From positions 2,790,001 to 2,854,000 of the forward strand of contig OZ017766.1 of assembly GCA_963969345.1 (NCBI GenBank): a stretch of DNA of 64,000 nt, read 5' to 3'. Below are positions 33,374 through 43,155 of this stretch, in pieces. The notes below the pieces were generated by a model. The model searched no databases. It was not told where the DNA came from and worked only from the letters and a program-made list of their open reading frames with translations. Positions within the stretch are counted from its first letter, which is position 1. Each line of letters opens with the position of its first letter. This DNA comes from Turbatrix aceti (Eukaryota; Nematoda; Chromadorea; Rhabditida; Panagrolaimidae). The translations under genes were made by a program, and so were the position numbers.

Positions 33374-36235
33374 GGTCCTGCAAGACTCGAGGTGGTGAGA
33401 AAAATGAACTTTCAAGAGGCGCACAGAGACACGCAAGGGCATGAATATTCTAAAAAGTTTCGCAAGCTCAGGCCACAGACGTGCAATGTGGATTTCTGGA
33501 AACAGCGTGCGAAAAGCGGCAACAAAGTACCCTCTAGAATAGTCAACGAGCAACGATCGGTCGCGCCAGTCCGAAAACGTGGTCGACCAGCTTTGTTTCC
33601 ATCAACTTGCTCGTCGTGTGCTAACAAATGGTAATTTCACCCCCTGTTGACATGTTTCATCCTCATTGTCTGGTCCAAAGCCTTCAAAACTGTCGTTTCT
33701 GTTGTGTGGTGCACAAAATCAAAAAATCCAGTTGGGTACAAGTACCCCAAAGAGGCGGTTCCGGTTCGAGTACCCTCATTAAACCCGACACCCCTGAAAA
33801 ATTCATAACACCTTGATTTTTCAGGTTTGAGTAAATAAAAAACCGTAAACTGACACTTTTCATCGGACCTCGATAGCAGTCAAAAAAAATTCACACGCGA
33901 CTTTTCGTACAACTGCCACTGTTTTTACTATTTTCACGACAGCGATACGTATCCTATATCTCAAAACAAAAACAGCATCCAAAAAAAGAGCTTGAAATAA
34001 ATTTTAAAATTCATCTGAGTCCCCGAGTGACCAAAAAACTAATCACACAAAATGCAAATTCTCGCCTTAAACCGTGATGGTTTGTTTGACACATGCCAGC
34101 GAGGGGGATTAGCTGGGGGGCCTCGTCTGCCTGGACTCGGCCGGGCGGGCGTCAACGAGCGAAAATGAAAGAAAGGACCGCTGCCGGAAAAGAAAACAAA
34201 ACACAGGATCGCCGCTTGAGATGGATGAGTCCGAGCCAAGGAGTATTCATCGCTTCTCATTTGAAAGAACACATGAAATCTAATGGTGTGCAAAAAACAG
34301 CAGCACCGTTAAAGTTCATAAAGAAAATATACTTTGATCCGGGTAAAATAGAGATCCAAAAAACTGTGTAAACAGGGTAAAAAATTTCGTACACAAAAAA
34401 ACGGGAGATAATTAGTTCCCAAAGGAGTAGAAAAACACAAATATCCCCCATTTTCCCCAAGGCCAAAGAAAAAAATCTATGAATTTTTTTTAAAGTGATT
34501 AGCCATCCACCTCGAAAGCGGCTCAGCTGTTTTTCGCAGTCAAAAACCACACCAAATGTACACCGGGTTCATTCAGCCGGGAAAAAACTCCCAGAAATGT
34601 TTGTCCCGGAAAGTCGGGCTCAGCGAGGCGTCTAATGTCAGATAATCCCGGGATAATGCAATATACTTGACAACAACCGAATCGAACCCCTCAAAGAGGT
34701 CCAACAAGGTCGATGCAACGTAATTGGGGGTTTTGGGCAGTACAGAACGCCCCCTGTCAGCTGGTGATCGACAGTTGTGTACCAAACGCCCGCGGGGTTC
34801 ATGCAACAAAGGGGAACTGCACCAAACAACAACAAAAAACACGCCATGTTTGTTCTGCACGTGCACAGGAGCAATCAACGGCCAAATTATTTTCTTAAAT
34901 CAAAAGCTGTCATTTTTGGCAGGACATATGCTTCAAAGCGATTTTAAAACCGGAAGTTGCAGAAAAGATGGTTGACTGGCAGAATCAATTGAAAATACAT
35001 ATTATACGTAATTCAAAAACACGCATACACGCTGGAAAAAGATTCCTGAAAAGCAAGGGAAGACAAAAGCATGAAAAACAACAAAAGAGGTACTGGAGGG
35101 TAGGAAACGGGATAGGACCGGCCAGGAGGGTGCACTGCTACGCATTCGACGACACGACGCCACCCGTCATGGTAGGGGTAGTAATTGAGCAAGAGACAAG
35201 TCGGCTGGGTCGGGGCACACAACGGACACCTCCTTGCAGGACCACTCCCAGGAGAACAAGCTGAGTGAGTCAAAACAAAGCAACGCAAGGCCACGCCGCA
35301 GGCAGGCAGGCGCCCGGCTACGTTCTACGTAACGGCCCGGTCTGGCTCGACCGCACCCGCGTGCATTCTCCGCCGACCCGATTGGATTGTCCGCGTAGAA
35401 CACTCCCAAGGTGGGGAAGAGGCAAACAATCGCATTGCATGAGCAACCACCGACTTACTCATCATTTGGACTGTCATCTACAAAGCACAGAAAGGTAGGC
35501 TACGCCTTACGAATCACAAGCACAACCAACATCTCCGGCGACTCACAACCGCTACACTTTGAGAAGAATAATAGGCAAAAAATAGCTCGAACAGGAAATT
35601 TTAGACATCACCTAGTTTTTTAATAATTCAGACAACTTTGAAATTGACAGTTTCCCAAGAGCATGACTATGGCCTGTTTTATGAGCGTGCAATCTCACAT
35701 CATTTTGATCAGTTGCTGGTTGAAGAACAGCTGCGCCCTTTTGAGAAAACCGCATTGCACGCAGTTGTACGAGATTGTCCTTCGCTGATATCATGTGGTG
35801 CAAATAAGAAGATTACGATCCGTTTTTCGGAGAGAAGCAATTGGCTTCGAAATTTCGAACAATGGCAAGAAGCAGAGTGCCACGCGTGGGAAGTTTTATA
35901 AAATTGTTCAAAAAAATACAGGGATAAAAAAATAAGTTTTTTTTAATATTGTATTTGGCCTTCTGAATTCAATTTTCCTACCCTTTCAAAAGATCAAACA
36001 AAAAAATTTTTATTGGTGTAAAGGAAATGTAAACACGGACCAAAACAAAGGTACAGCACGCGAATCCAGGCTTTCAGAAACGAATTATCTTTGCATTGGG
36101 CTACCGTGTTATTACAGTACCTTGCCCTTCAATACGACTTTCATCCATCAAGGTTAAGTATTAATAAATAAGTTGCTGATTTTATGTTTGACGAAATCAT
36201 GAAACAAAATGAGGTAGAAAAACTTAATTTGAACG
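33374..36235. other. 2.9-kb gene-poor stretch
   Basis: No recognised gene. The sequence CCCGGGATAATGCAA near 34650 also occurs at 24951. An 87-codon plus-strand open frame at 35638-35901 reads like protein in places (HDYGLFYERAISHHFDQLL), but it lacks an ATG and known homology, so it is not called. Confidence 0.35.
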
Positions 36236-36574
36236 TTACAACTGATCGAGCGCCGTGGAAGCCAATTTTACTGAACTTCTGCTGTGCTCCGTGCTGAAAA
36301 GCCTTATTTCCTTCCTTTATTCATCCAAAAACACAAGAAAAACTCACCAGGTGCAATTCTTTGGTAGGATGACGTAGAGATTTCCGTGAGTTACGTGTTC
36401 CCGAACCATGGGAGACACTCGGTCAATCAGCAAGTCCCATAACTTGACTTCTTCGGCTGCTAGAAGCTGCCTGGACGCGTGCCTGTGCCTGACTAGGACG
36501 GCGTGTAGGCCAAAGACAGCTACAATGATGACTACGATGGTGCACAAAGTAATGATCAACGGCAATAGTGACAT
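36236..36574 (-). CDS. Small two-exon single-TM protein
   Basis: About 94 residues. Exon 1 (about 36348-36574) gives a signal-anchor TM segment at the very N-terminus (MSLLPLIITLCTIVVIIVAV) and an Arg/His-rich membrane-proximal stretch (VRHRHASRQLL). It ends at a GTGAGT donor. The acceptor GGCTTTTCAG leads to exon 2 (TEHSRSSVKLASTALDQL and a TAA at 36236-36238). Phase fits. No family recognised. The exon join and codon use support a real gene, but nothing else does. Confidence 0.5.
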
Positions 36575-36814
36575 ATTCTGGAGAGGGTAGGATTAGGAAG
36601 ACGTCTGATGCTTGTGAGTGATAATGGACGATTACTCAGCCTGCGTGTATGAAGTAAGCAAACTGACACAGAAATAACAGCCATCTGCTTTTGAGAGCGT
36701 AAAAAAACAACTCTCGTCCAAAAAAAAGTTGCGATATGCATGCTGATTTTCGAATTCACACGCGTCAGTCATTTTCATACAGTAAAATCTAAAAATGTGT
36801 TGCAGAAGTGATGT

Positions 36815-36959
36815 ATTTTATTTTATTTATTTTATTTATTTTATTTATTTTATTTATTTTATTTATTTTATTTATTTTATTTATTTTATTTATTTTATTT
36901 ATTTTATTTATTTTATTTATTTTATTTATTTTATTTATCTTATGTATTTTATTTATTTC
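36815..36959. repeat. Microsatellite (TTTTATTTA)n
   Basis: About 15 copies of the 9-mer TTTTATTTA run with very few changes until the last two units. The open frames reading Phe-Ile-Tyr repeats across it are an artefact of the 9-base period. Confidence 0.95.
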
Positions 36960-37336
36960 TGTGTCGGGCCCTACGGGCCCGAAGTATTTATTTTTTTAAT
37001 TGATTTATTTTAAGCTGGTAAAACAATTTTTAAATTATACATATTAAAATATTTTTGTGTTAAAAAATTGATCACTATCAGTTGCTAAAGAGTGCTTTTT
37101 GTATTTTGATTTTACCAACTCTTATGCTATTTATCAACGCCCCCAATCAAAAACTATAGCTAACTGTTTTTTATTTTATCATAACGGCACATTTTTCAAT
37201 GCTTTCGTCTTCCAAGGAAAAAAAAATTTTTGGGGGCCCGAGAGGGCTTTGTGGTTTGCCTAAATCGGCCCTCTGCCCCCGGGTGCGGTGGAAATCTCCG
37301 GCACCGGGGGTCGACAGCCTTTTTCTGTCCGTGATT

Positions 37337-37450
37337 TCTGTATGCAAGCTTCTTGTTTTTGTTTTTGAAAACATTAATTGATTTTGTTATTTAACAAAAA
37401 AATCATTTTTTAAACTTTTTATTCGCGCTCTCGGTTATCCGATGTACAGA
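37337..37450 (+). repeat. Flanking repeat of the hsp70 block, forward copy
   Basis: About 114 bp from TTTCTGTATGCAAGCTTC to GATGTACAGA. It recurs inverted at 40648-40764 with only a few changes. Each copy abuts an hsp70 fragment on the same side, so it behaves as the left boundary of a duplicated and inverted block. Confidence 0.75.
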
Positions 37451-37475
37451 CTATCACATTCCGGCCACACTGGTA

Positions 37476-38405
37476 TCCATCCACAAAGTCGTCCTCGTCG
37501 GCGGCTCCACCCGCATCCCGAAGGTCCAGAAGCTGCTCTCCGAGTTCTTCAACCACCGCGAGCTCAACAAGTCCATCAACCCCGACGAGGCGGTCGCCTA
37601 CGGAGCTGCGGTCCAGGCTGCCATCCTCTCGGGTGTCAAGGACGACTCCGTCAAGGACATCCTCCTCGTCGACGTCACACCCCTCTCACTCGGCATCGAG
37701 ACCGCCGGCGGCGTCATGACCAAACTCGTCGAGCGCAACACCCGCGTGCCCCACCGCACTTCCCAGGTGTTCAGTACCTACGCCGACAACCAACCGGCAG
37801 TCACCATCCAGGTCTTCGAGGGTGAGCGGGCCATGACGAAGGACAACAACCGTCTCGGCATTTTCGACCTCACAGGCATCCCGCTTGCTCCTCGCGGCGT
37901 CCCCCAGATCGAGGTGGCCTTCGACATCGATGCCAACGGAATCCTCCACGTCACGGCAGCCGACAAATCCACCGGCCGCTCCAACAAGATCCAGATCAAG
38001 AACGAGCGCGGCCGGCTGTCCCAGGCCGAGATCGAGCGCCTCCTCGCCGAAGCCAAGCAGTTCGAAGCCGAAGACGCAGCCCAGCGTGAGCGGGTCGATG
38101 CCCGCAACCGCCTCGAGCAGTACCTCTTCCAGGTGAAACAGGCCCTCAACGAGTACGGTGACCGTCTCCAGCCCGACGACCGCTCGACCGCGGAATCCTT
38201 CATCAAGGACAAACTCGCCTGGCTCGACTCCAACCAGACTGCCGAGAAGTCCGAGTTCGAGTACCACCTCGAGGAGGCCCAGAAGGCGCTGTCAACGTAC
38301 ATGTCCAAGATCCACAACCCGGCCGGCGGCGTTCCCGGCTCCCAGACTTGTGGCCAGCAATTCGGCGGCGCTCACGACGGACCCAAGGTCGAAGAAGTCG
38401 ACTAG
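37476..38405 (+). pseudogene. hsp70 C-terminal fragment (5'-truncated), forward
   Basis: Open for about 309 codons from [20 protein letters not shown] to the cytosolic EEVD tail (GPKVEEVD). It covers the end of the ATPase domain ([37 protein letters not shown]) and the whole peptide-binding domain and lid ([36 protein letters not shown]). About 320 N-terminal residues, including the phosphate-binding loops, are missing. The sequence upstream is the unrelated flanking repeat, with no start or acceptor in frame. The reading frame is intact, so the truncation is recent. A 3'-UTR with AATAAA (about 38519) follows and is itself duplicated inverted at 40118-40455. Confidence 0.85.
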
Positions 38406-38675
38406 ACTGCTGTCGTTCCAACTTTAACTGCAATTCGGGTATTCTGATATTTTTGTTTGTTATTCATTGTTTTTGTATGCATTTGCATTGTGTGTACCAT
38501 TTTGAACTTTCTGAAGGATAAATAAATTTTAAAAAATATATACGGACTTGTGAAACCAGTGGGTGGGAACGTGATAGTCCCGAGGGAATTTTTTTTTCTG
38601 GGAGAATCTTCATAGATTCCCCGGAGAAATTCTCAATTTTTTGTTTAACGGAGAGAACATAAAAAAATTTTGAAC

Positions 38676-38760
38676 GTGTATAGAATTGAACCGGGGTCTC
38701 AAAATGGTAAAAAAGTGTGCAGAAGGACAATAATAGACGCGCACTAGACTATTGCAACTT
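38676..38760 (-). repeat. tRNA-like/SINE-like fragment
   Basis: On the minus strand the order is a D-arm-like TAGTCTAGTG, a middle stem-loop region, a T-loop-like GGTTCAATTC and then a T run that could stop RNA polymerase III. The T-stem pairs poorly, so this is not a working tRNA. A second related piece is at 40770-40860, and part of this one is copied inverted at 40118-40200. Confidence 0.35.
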
Positions 38761-39395
38761 GTTTATAGACCATTCTCGCTGAGCAATAAACTCTTTTTTA
38801 CTGCAGTAGCGACTGACATTGGGCAGCCAGACCTTCCCCTTACTTTTTGCTGCCAAAACGCCCATTTAGTACGAGTGGTAGTATTTTTCTAGGTGCGCTC
38901 GAAATCAACTGCGCAAAGAGCTTTATTCTATTATTGCTACCACCTACTACCCTATACTCGCCGCTGACTGCAGTGCTGCTGCGGATTAACTTCCCAAAAC
39001 GTCTCCCCTCCCTTTTACACCGTGCGTGCATAGGTTCTTTTTCTCTGCGTCTCTTCGAATAGCAATGCAAATGATAGCGCTTGGCGGTACAAGCTTTTTG
39101 CGTAAGCAGATGGACAAGAGCAGTGTTTGCAAACCCTTTTTCATAGTTTTTTTGCGTAAGCAGACTGACAAAAGCTGTCTCCGCGCATCTTTCTTCCGCC
39201 CTTGCGAAAGCTTGTCGATGGATCCAAATAATTTTTGAAACGCACGTGCATAAGCTGTGGCATGAATAAAAGTCGGTACTCCTGGTAATGTAAAAACGAC
39301 TGGTGTACGTGATCAGGTCCGGAACGGCACCCCAAAGAACAAATTTGTAATGTTTTGACTCTTGACTTTTGTTTGCATAATATGCATTTGTCTGC
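38761..39395. other. Spacer inside the hsp70 block
   Basis: No gene seen. A 15-bp unit TTTTTGCGTAAGCAGA(C/T) occurs twice at about 39097 and 39148. The segment ends directly at the second hsp70 piece. Confidence 0.35.
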
Positions 39396-39674
39396 CTCGG
39401 CGGAGAGGACTTTGACGACCGCTTCGTCGATCACTTTGCCGGCGAATTCCAGCGCAAGTACGGCAAGGACCTCAGGACGAACCCCCGAGCCATGCGCCGT
39501 CTCCGGACTGCCGTCGAACGCGCCAAGCGCACTCTTTCCTCGTCCGCAGAGGCCATCGTCGAGATCGACTCCCTCTGCGACGGCATCGACTTCCACTCCA
39601 GACTGACGCGCGCCCGATTCGAGGAGCTCTGCGGCGACCTGTTCAGGAAGACCCTCGGCCCCGTTGAACAGGCG
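39396..39674 (+). pseudogene. hsp70 internal fragment (ATPase domain), forward
   Basis: About 93 codons from [20 protein letters not shown] through [17 protein letters not shown] to [18 protein letters not shown] and PVEQA. This corresponds to residues of about 228-325 in cytosolic Hsp70. It stops at a sharp junction at 39674/39675, where the sequence turns into the reverse complement of a later part of the gene. No start, acceptor or stop of its own. Confidence 0.85.
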
Positions 39675-40117
39675 TTGTCGGCGTAGGTACTGAACACCTG
39701 GGAAGTGCGGTGGGGCACGCGGGTGTTGCGCTCGACGAGTTTGGTCATGACGCCGCCGGCGGTCTCGATGCCGAGTGAGAGGGGTGTGACGTCGACGAGG
39801 AGGATGTCCTTGACGGAGTCGTCCTTGACACCCGAGAGGATGGCAGCCTGGACCGCAGCTCCGTAGGCGACCGCCTCGTCGGGGTTGATGGACTTGTTGA
39901 GCTCGCGGTGGTTGAAGAACTCGGAGAGCAGCTTCTGGACCTTCGGGATGCGGGTGGAGCCGCCGACGAGGACGACTTCGTGGATGGAGCCCTTGTCGAG
40001 CTTCGCGTCGCGCAGCGCCTGTTCAACGGGGCCGAGGGTCTTCCTGAACAGGTCGCCGCAGAGCTCCTCGAATCGGGCGCGCGTCAGTCTGGAGTGGAAG
40101 TCGATGCCGTCGCAGAG
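39675..40117 (-). pseudogene. hsp70 internal fragment, inverted
   Basis: On the minus strand it reads from [18 protein letters not shown] through [20 protein letters not shown] to [13 protein letters not shown]. The first third repeats the end of the forward fragment 39396-39674, and the rest repeats 37476-37790; by eye both are almost identical. It shows the residues RDAKLDKGS that bridge the two forward pieces, so all three derive from one gene. Its 5' end is fused to the far end of a 3'-UTR copy at about 40117/40118. Confidence 0.85.
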
Positions 40118-40647
40118 TGCGCGTCTATTATTGTCCTTCTGCACACTTTTTTACCATTTTGAGACCCCGGTTCAATTCTATACACGTTCAAAATTTTTTT
40201 ATGTTCTCTCCGTTAAACAAAAAATTGAGAATTTCTCCGGGGAATCTATGAAGATTCTCCCGGAAAAAAAAATTCCCTCGGGACTATCACGTTCCCACCC
40301 ACTGGTTTCACAAGTCCGTATATATTTTTTAAAATTTATTTATCCTTCAGAAAGTTCAAAATGGTACACACAATGCAAATGCATACAAAAACAATGAATA
40401 ACAAACAAAAATATCAGAATACCCGAATTGCAGTTAAAGTTGGAACGACAGCAGTCTAGTCGACTTCTTCGACCTTGGGTCCGTCGTGAGCGCCGCCGAA
40501 TTGCTGGCCACAAGTCTGGGAGCCGGGAACGCCGCCGGCCGGGTTGTGGATCTTGGACATGTACGTTGACAGCGCCTTCTGGGCCTCCTCGAGGTGGTAC
40601 TCGAACTCGGACTTCTCGGCAGTCTGGTTGGAGTCGAGCCAGGCGAG
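40118..40647 (-). pseudogene. hsp70 3' end plus 3'-UTR, inverted
   Basis: Reverse complement of about 38213-38735: coding part 40456-40647 reads [20 protein letters not shown] to the EEVD tail and stop, then the same 3'-UTR. Its upstream edge joins the inverted flanking repeat at 40647/40648, so the middle of the gene present in the forward copy is missing here. Confidence 0.85.
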
Positions 40648-40764
40648 TCTGTGCATCGGATAACCGAGTGCGCGAATAAAAAGTTTAAAAAATGATTTTT
40701 TTTAAATAACAAAATCAATTAATGTTTTCAAAAACAAAAACAAGAAGCTTGCATACAGAAAAAT
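40648..40764 (-). repeat. Flanking repeat of the hsp70 block, inverted copy
   Basis: Reverse complement of 37337-37450 with a few changes (GATGCACAGA for GATGTACAGA). It closes the inverted half of the hsp70 block. Confidence 0.75.
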
Positions 40765-40769
40765 GTTGG

Positions 40770-40860
40770 AAAAAAATTTTGCGAGTGTTCGGAATCGAAC
40801 CAGGACCTAATTGGTAAAAATAAATTTCTAGATAGTCGACGACAAACCTTCAAGTTTGTT
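40770..40860 (-). repeat. tRNA-like/SINE-like fragment, second copy
   Basis: On the minus strand: TTTTTACCAATTAGGTCCTG, then GTTCGATTCCGAACACTCGC followed by AAAATTTTTTT. The T-loop-like sequence and T run match the layout of the piece at 38676-38760. No acceptor stem can be paired, so it is not a functional tRNA. Confidence 0.35.
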
Positions 40861-43155
40861 CGTTAGTTATAATAATTAGTAAGAATAAAACAAAAATAAA
40901 AGACATTTTATGTGAAAAAACAGGAGATAGTATTCTCTTGTGCATTTTTTGATGTATTATATTTGATAATTGGACTATTAGTTTAGCCGCAGAAACCCTA
41001 CAACAATAGGGGTCACGCAGTTGATTTTTGGATCGATTAAACGGTAACCACTCGGACTACACGAATTACTTGGTTCGGTCGAGGTTGGTTTTTTCTCGTC
41101 GTCGGAGCAACTATCTCAAAACGGTGATGTCTTACGAAAGCGAACCTCGGACCGGCAACAAAAACGGATGTTTCGATGTAGCCGAACTGAACGCGATAAT
41201 CGATTCAATCTACTTTTATGCCATTTCACAACTATTTATAATAATTATCGGTAATATGTAATGTAATATTTACCATTGAATATTCCGGTAAACAAGATTC
41301 TGTGTATGGTATATGCCGGAGTTTGGAAACAACTATTTTTTTTGAACTGACAAAATGGAGCAATTTATAAAGTTGCGCGTGAATGCAGAATACTAACTCC
41401 CGTTCGCGCCTCGACGGCTTAAGCCGCGGCTTTGCCTGTGATGCATGAGAGCTGTCAGCGGCGAAATACAGAAGCACTCTGAGAAAGAAAAGAAACAGAT
41501 GCCAAATTTGTTGTTGATGAGCGTGAAAATTAAGCCGACGTGAGATGAAATGAGTTCAATGGTTCTAAAAACAGACTCCACCGACCTTTTGTGCTCTTTG
41601 TTATGCATTTGCGAATGTTCCTGACATTCACCGCAAATTGTTTTTGTACTTTTTGGGATCTGAAACTGCTTACTGTCAATGGCAGCATTCAGAACACATT
41701 TCTTGTTATCCAGAGTTTTTTTTTCGTTTGCCCGAAAAAAAGCCACTCTTTCTGACTGCAGACGTTTTTGTCCAGAGTATTGACCTCGAATGAGGTTCTT
41801 GCGGAAACCTGATTAACTCATCGACGTGCAGGGCTTCGAATCCACGTCTCCGTGCACAACTAAACGCATTTGGTCGTTTTCCGTGCCAATGAAGCCGAAC
41901 TCAACAAAACCTTGAATGACTGCAAAATGAAATTTAAAGTGATGAGTGTTTTAGTTTCGGAATTCCACGAAAAATCATGTCGCAACCAGACGAGCCTGAT
42001 TGTTGGTTGTCTCGTTGGCCAAGCGTTTTTTTTCTCATAAGATAACTTCGGTGGTCAAAAGAATTATAAAAAATAGTTGAGTGTAAAAAATTGATCGTTG
42101 AATTTTTAATGTGTTTTTTATTCGAAATCGATCGATCGTTTCCGGGTTGTCTGCTTCGATGCCCTCATCAAACGCTTTATGGACTTGTTCTGATTCAAAC
42201 TCATATAAACTCTCCATATGGCATTTTGTTGTAAAAATCAGGTCGTTTCCGTCAATGGGTTGTCCTCGAGCGATGTGATTTGATGTGCGAGCGATGCAGT
42301 TACTTTTATTTGTTCAGAAATCCTAATTTCTTTTCGGAAAACATTATCTCACATGTCGGCCTACCTGTGATACGGTAGTAGCCGGGTCTTGTTTCTCACA
42401 CTTTATTACTGAGATCTGCAGAAAACGCATCACGTGCTGCGTGCAGCAGTACCGATTTCATCTTTTTTATCTAGTTGGTCGCCTCTGCTGGAATTTATAC
42501 CAGGTGGCTCCAGTCTAATGTCAGTGCGCCTCCCCGGATGGCTTCGCTCTGTCTGACACCGGAAGCGGCGCTTATGGGCCAACGATGGGTCACGATATGA
42601 ATCTATGATTTTCTGTCCGGGACCCGTCGTCTTAAATCATGCGTGAATGAAATAAATAATGCTCTCCAAATGCTGCTGCTTGCACATTTCCAACTCCTGA
42701 CGCCCAGCTAAACAAAAACAGCCCTGAAATCTTTTATTTCATCGTAATAAATTATTCCCTCGCCCAAGTTATCGTAATTCTGCAGACATAAAGTCGATGT
42801 ATAAAAAATGGCTGTTGCATCAGTGTCTCCTCTTTTTTCATCCTTCCCCGTGTTTTTTCCCTTCAATTCGCTCACCCGGGTCAATCCTGGAACCTGCCAG
42901 TACCCGTGGCGCTGTGATCGACGGTACCTCCTCTGGACGACATCCCTGTCGACATCTGTTCCGAATTAAGCTTTGCACCACCCCACCCCCCTCTCCAGGA
43001 GGATATGGCCACTTTTGCGTGTCCTAGTTGAACAAGAGAAGCATTTGCTTTGTTTTTGACAGGGCGCCGCGCCCGACTCAGTTTTGCGAAGCAGCACAAA
43101 AAAGCCGTGTATTTATCGTTTGTTCTTGAACGCGTCTTTCAACCTGCCAGGCAGC
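40861..43155. other. 2.3-kb intergenic stretch
   Basis: No recognised gene on either strand. Several AT-rich open frames of 60-117 codons (for example 41028-41261 and 41393-41746) have no domain or signal peptide and no plausible joins. Confidence 0.35.

Larger units (their letters stand above)
36575..37475. other. Intergenic with microsatellite and GC-rich hairpin
   Basis: It contains the 9-bp microsatellite at 36815-36959, directly followed by the self-complementary GGGCCCTACGGGCCC at 36965-36979. A GC-rich block near 37236-37312 follows. The 37337-37450 segment recurs inverted at 40648-40764 beside an hsp70 fragment. Confidence 0.5.

Noticed and set aside
35638..35901. 87-codon plus-strand open frame with protein-like parts
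   Set aside because: No ATG, no acceptor joining it to another exon, and no recognised family.
36795..37013. Open frames reading Phe-Ile-Tyr repeats
   Set aside because: Produced by the 9-bp period of the (TTTTATTTA)n microsatellite.
37476..38405. hsp70 piece as a working gene
   Set aside because: The frame is open to the EEVD tail, but about 320 N-terminal residues are missing and no start or acceptor precedes it.
40770..40860. Functional tRNA gene
   Set aside because: T-loop-like box is present but T-stem and acceptor stem do not pair and no anticodon arm can be drawn.
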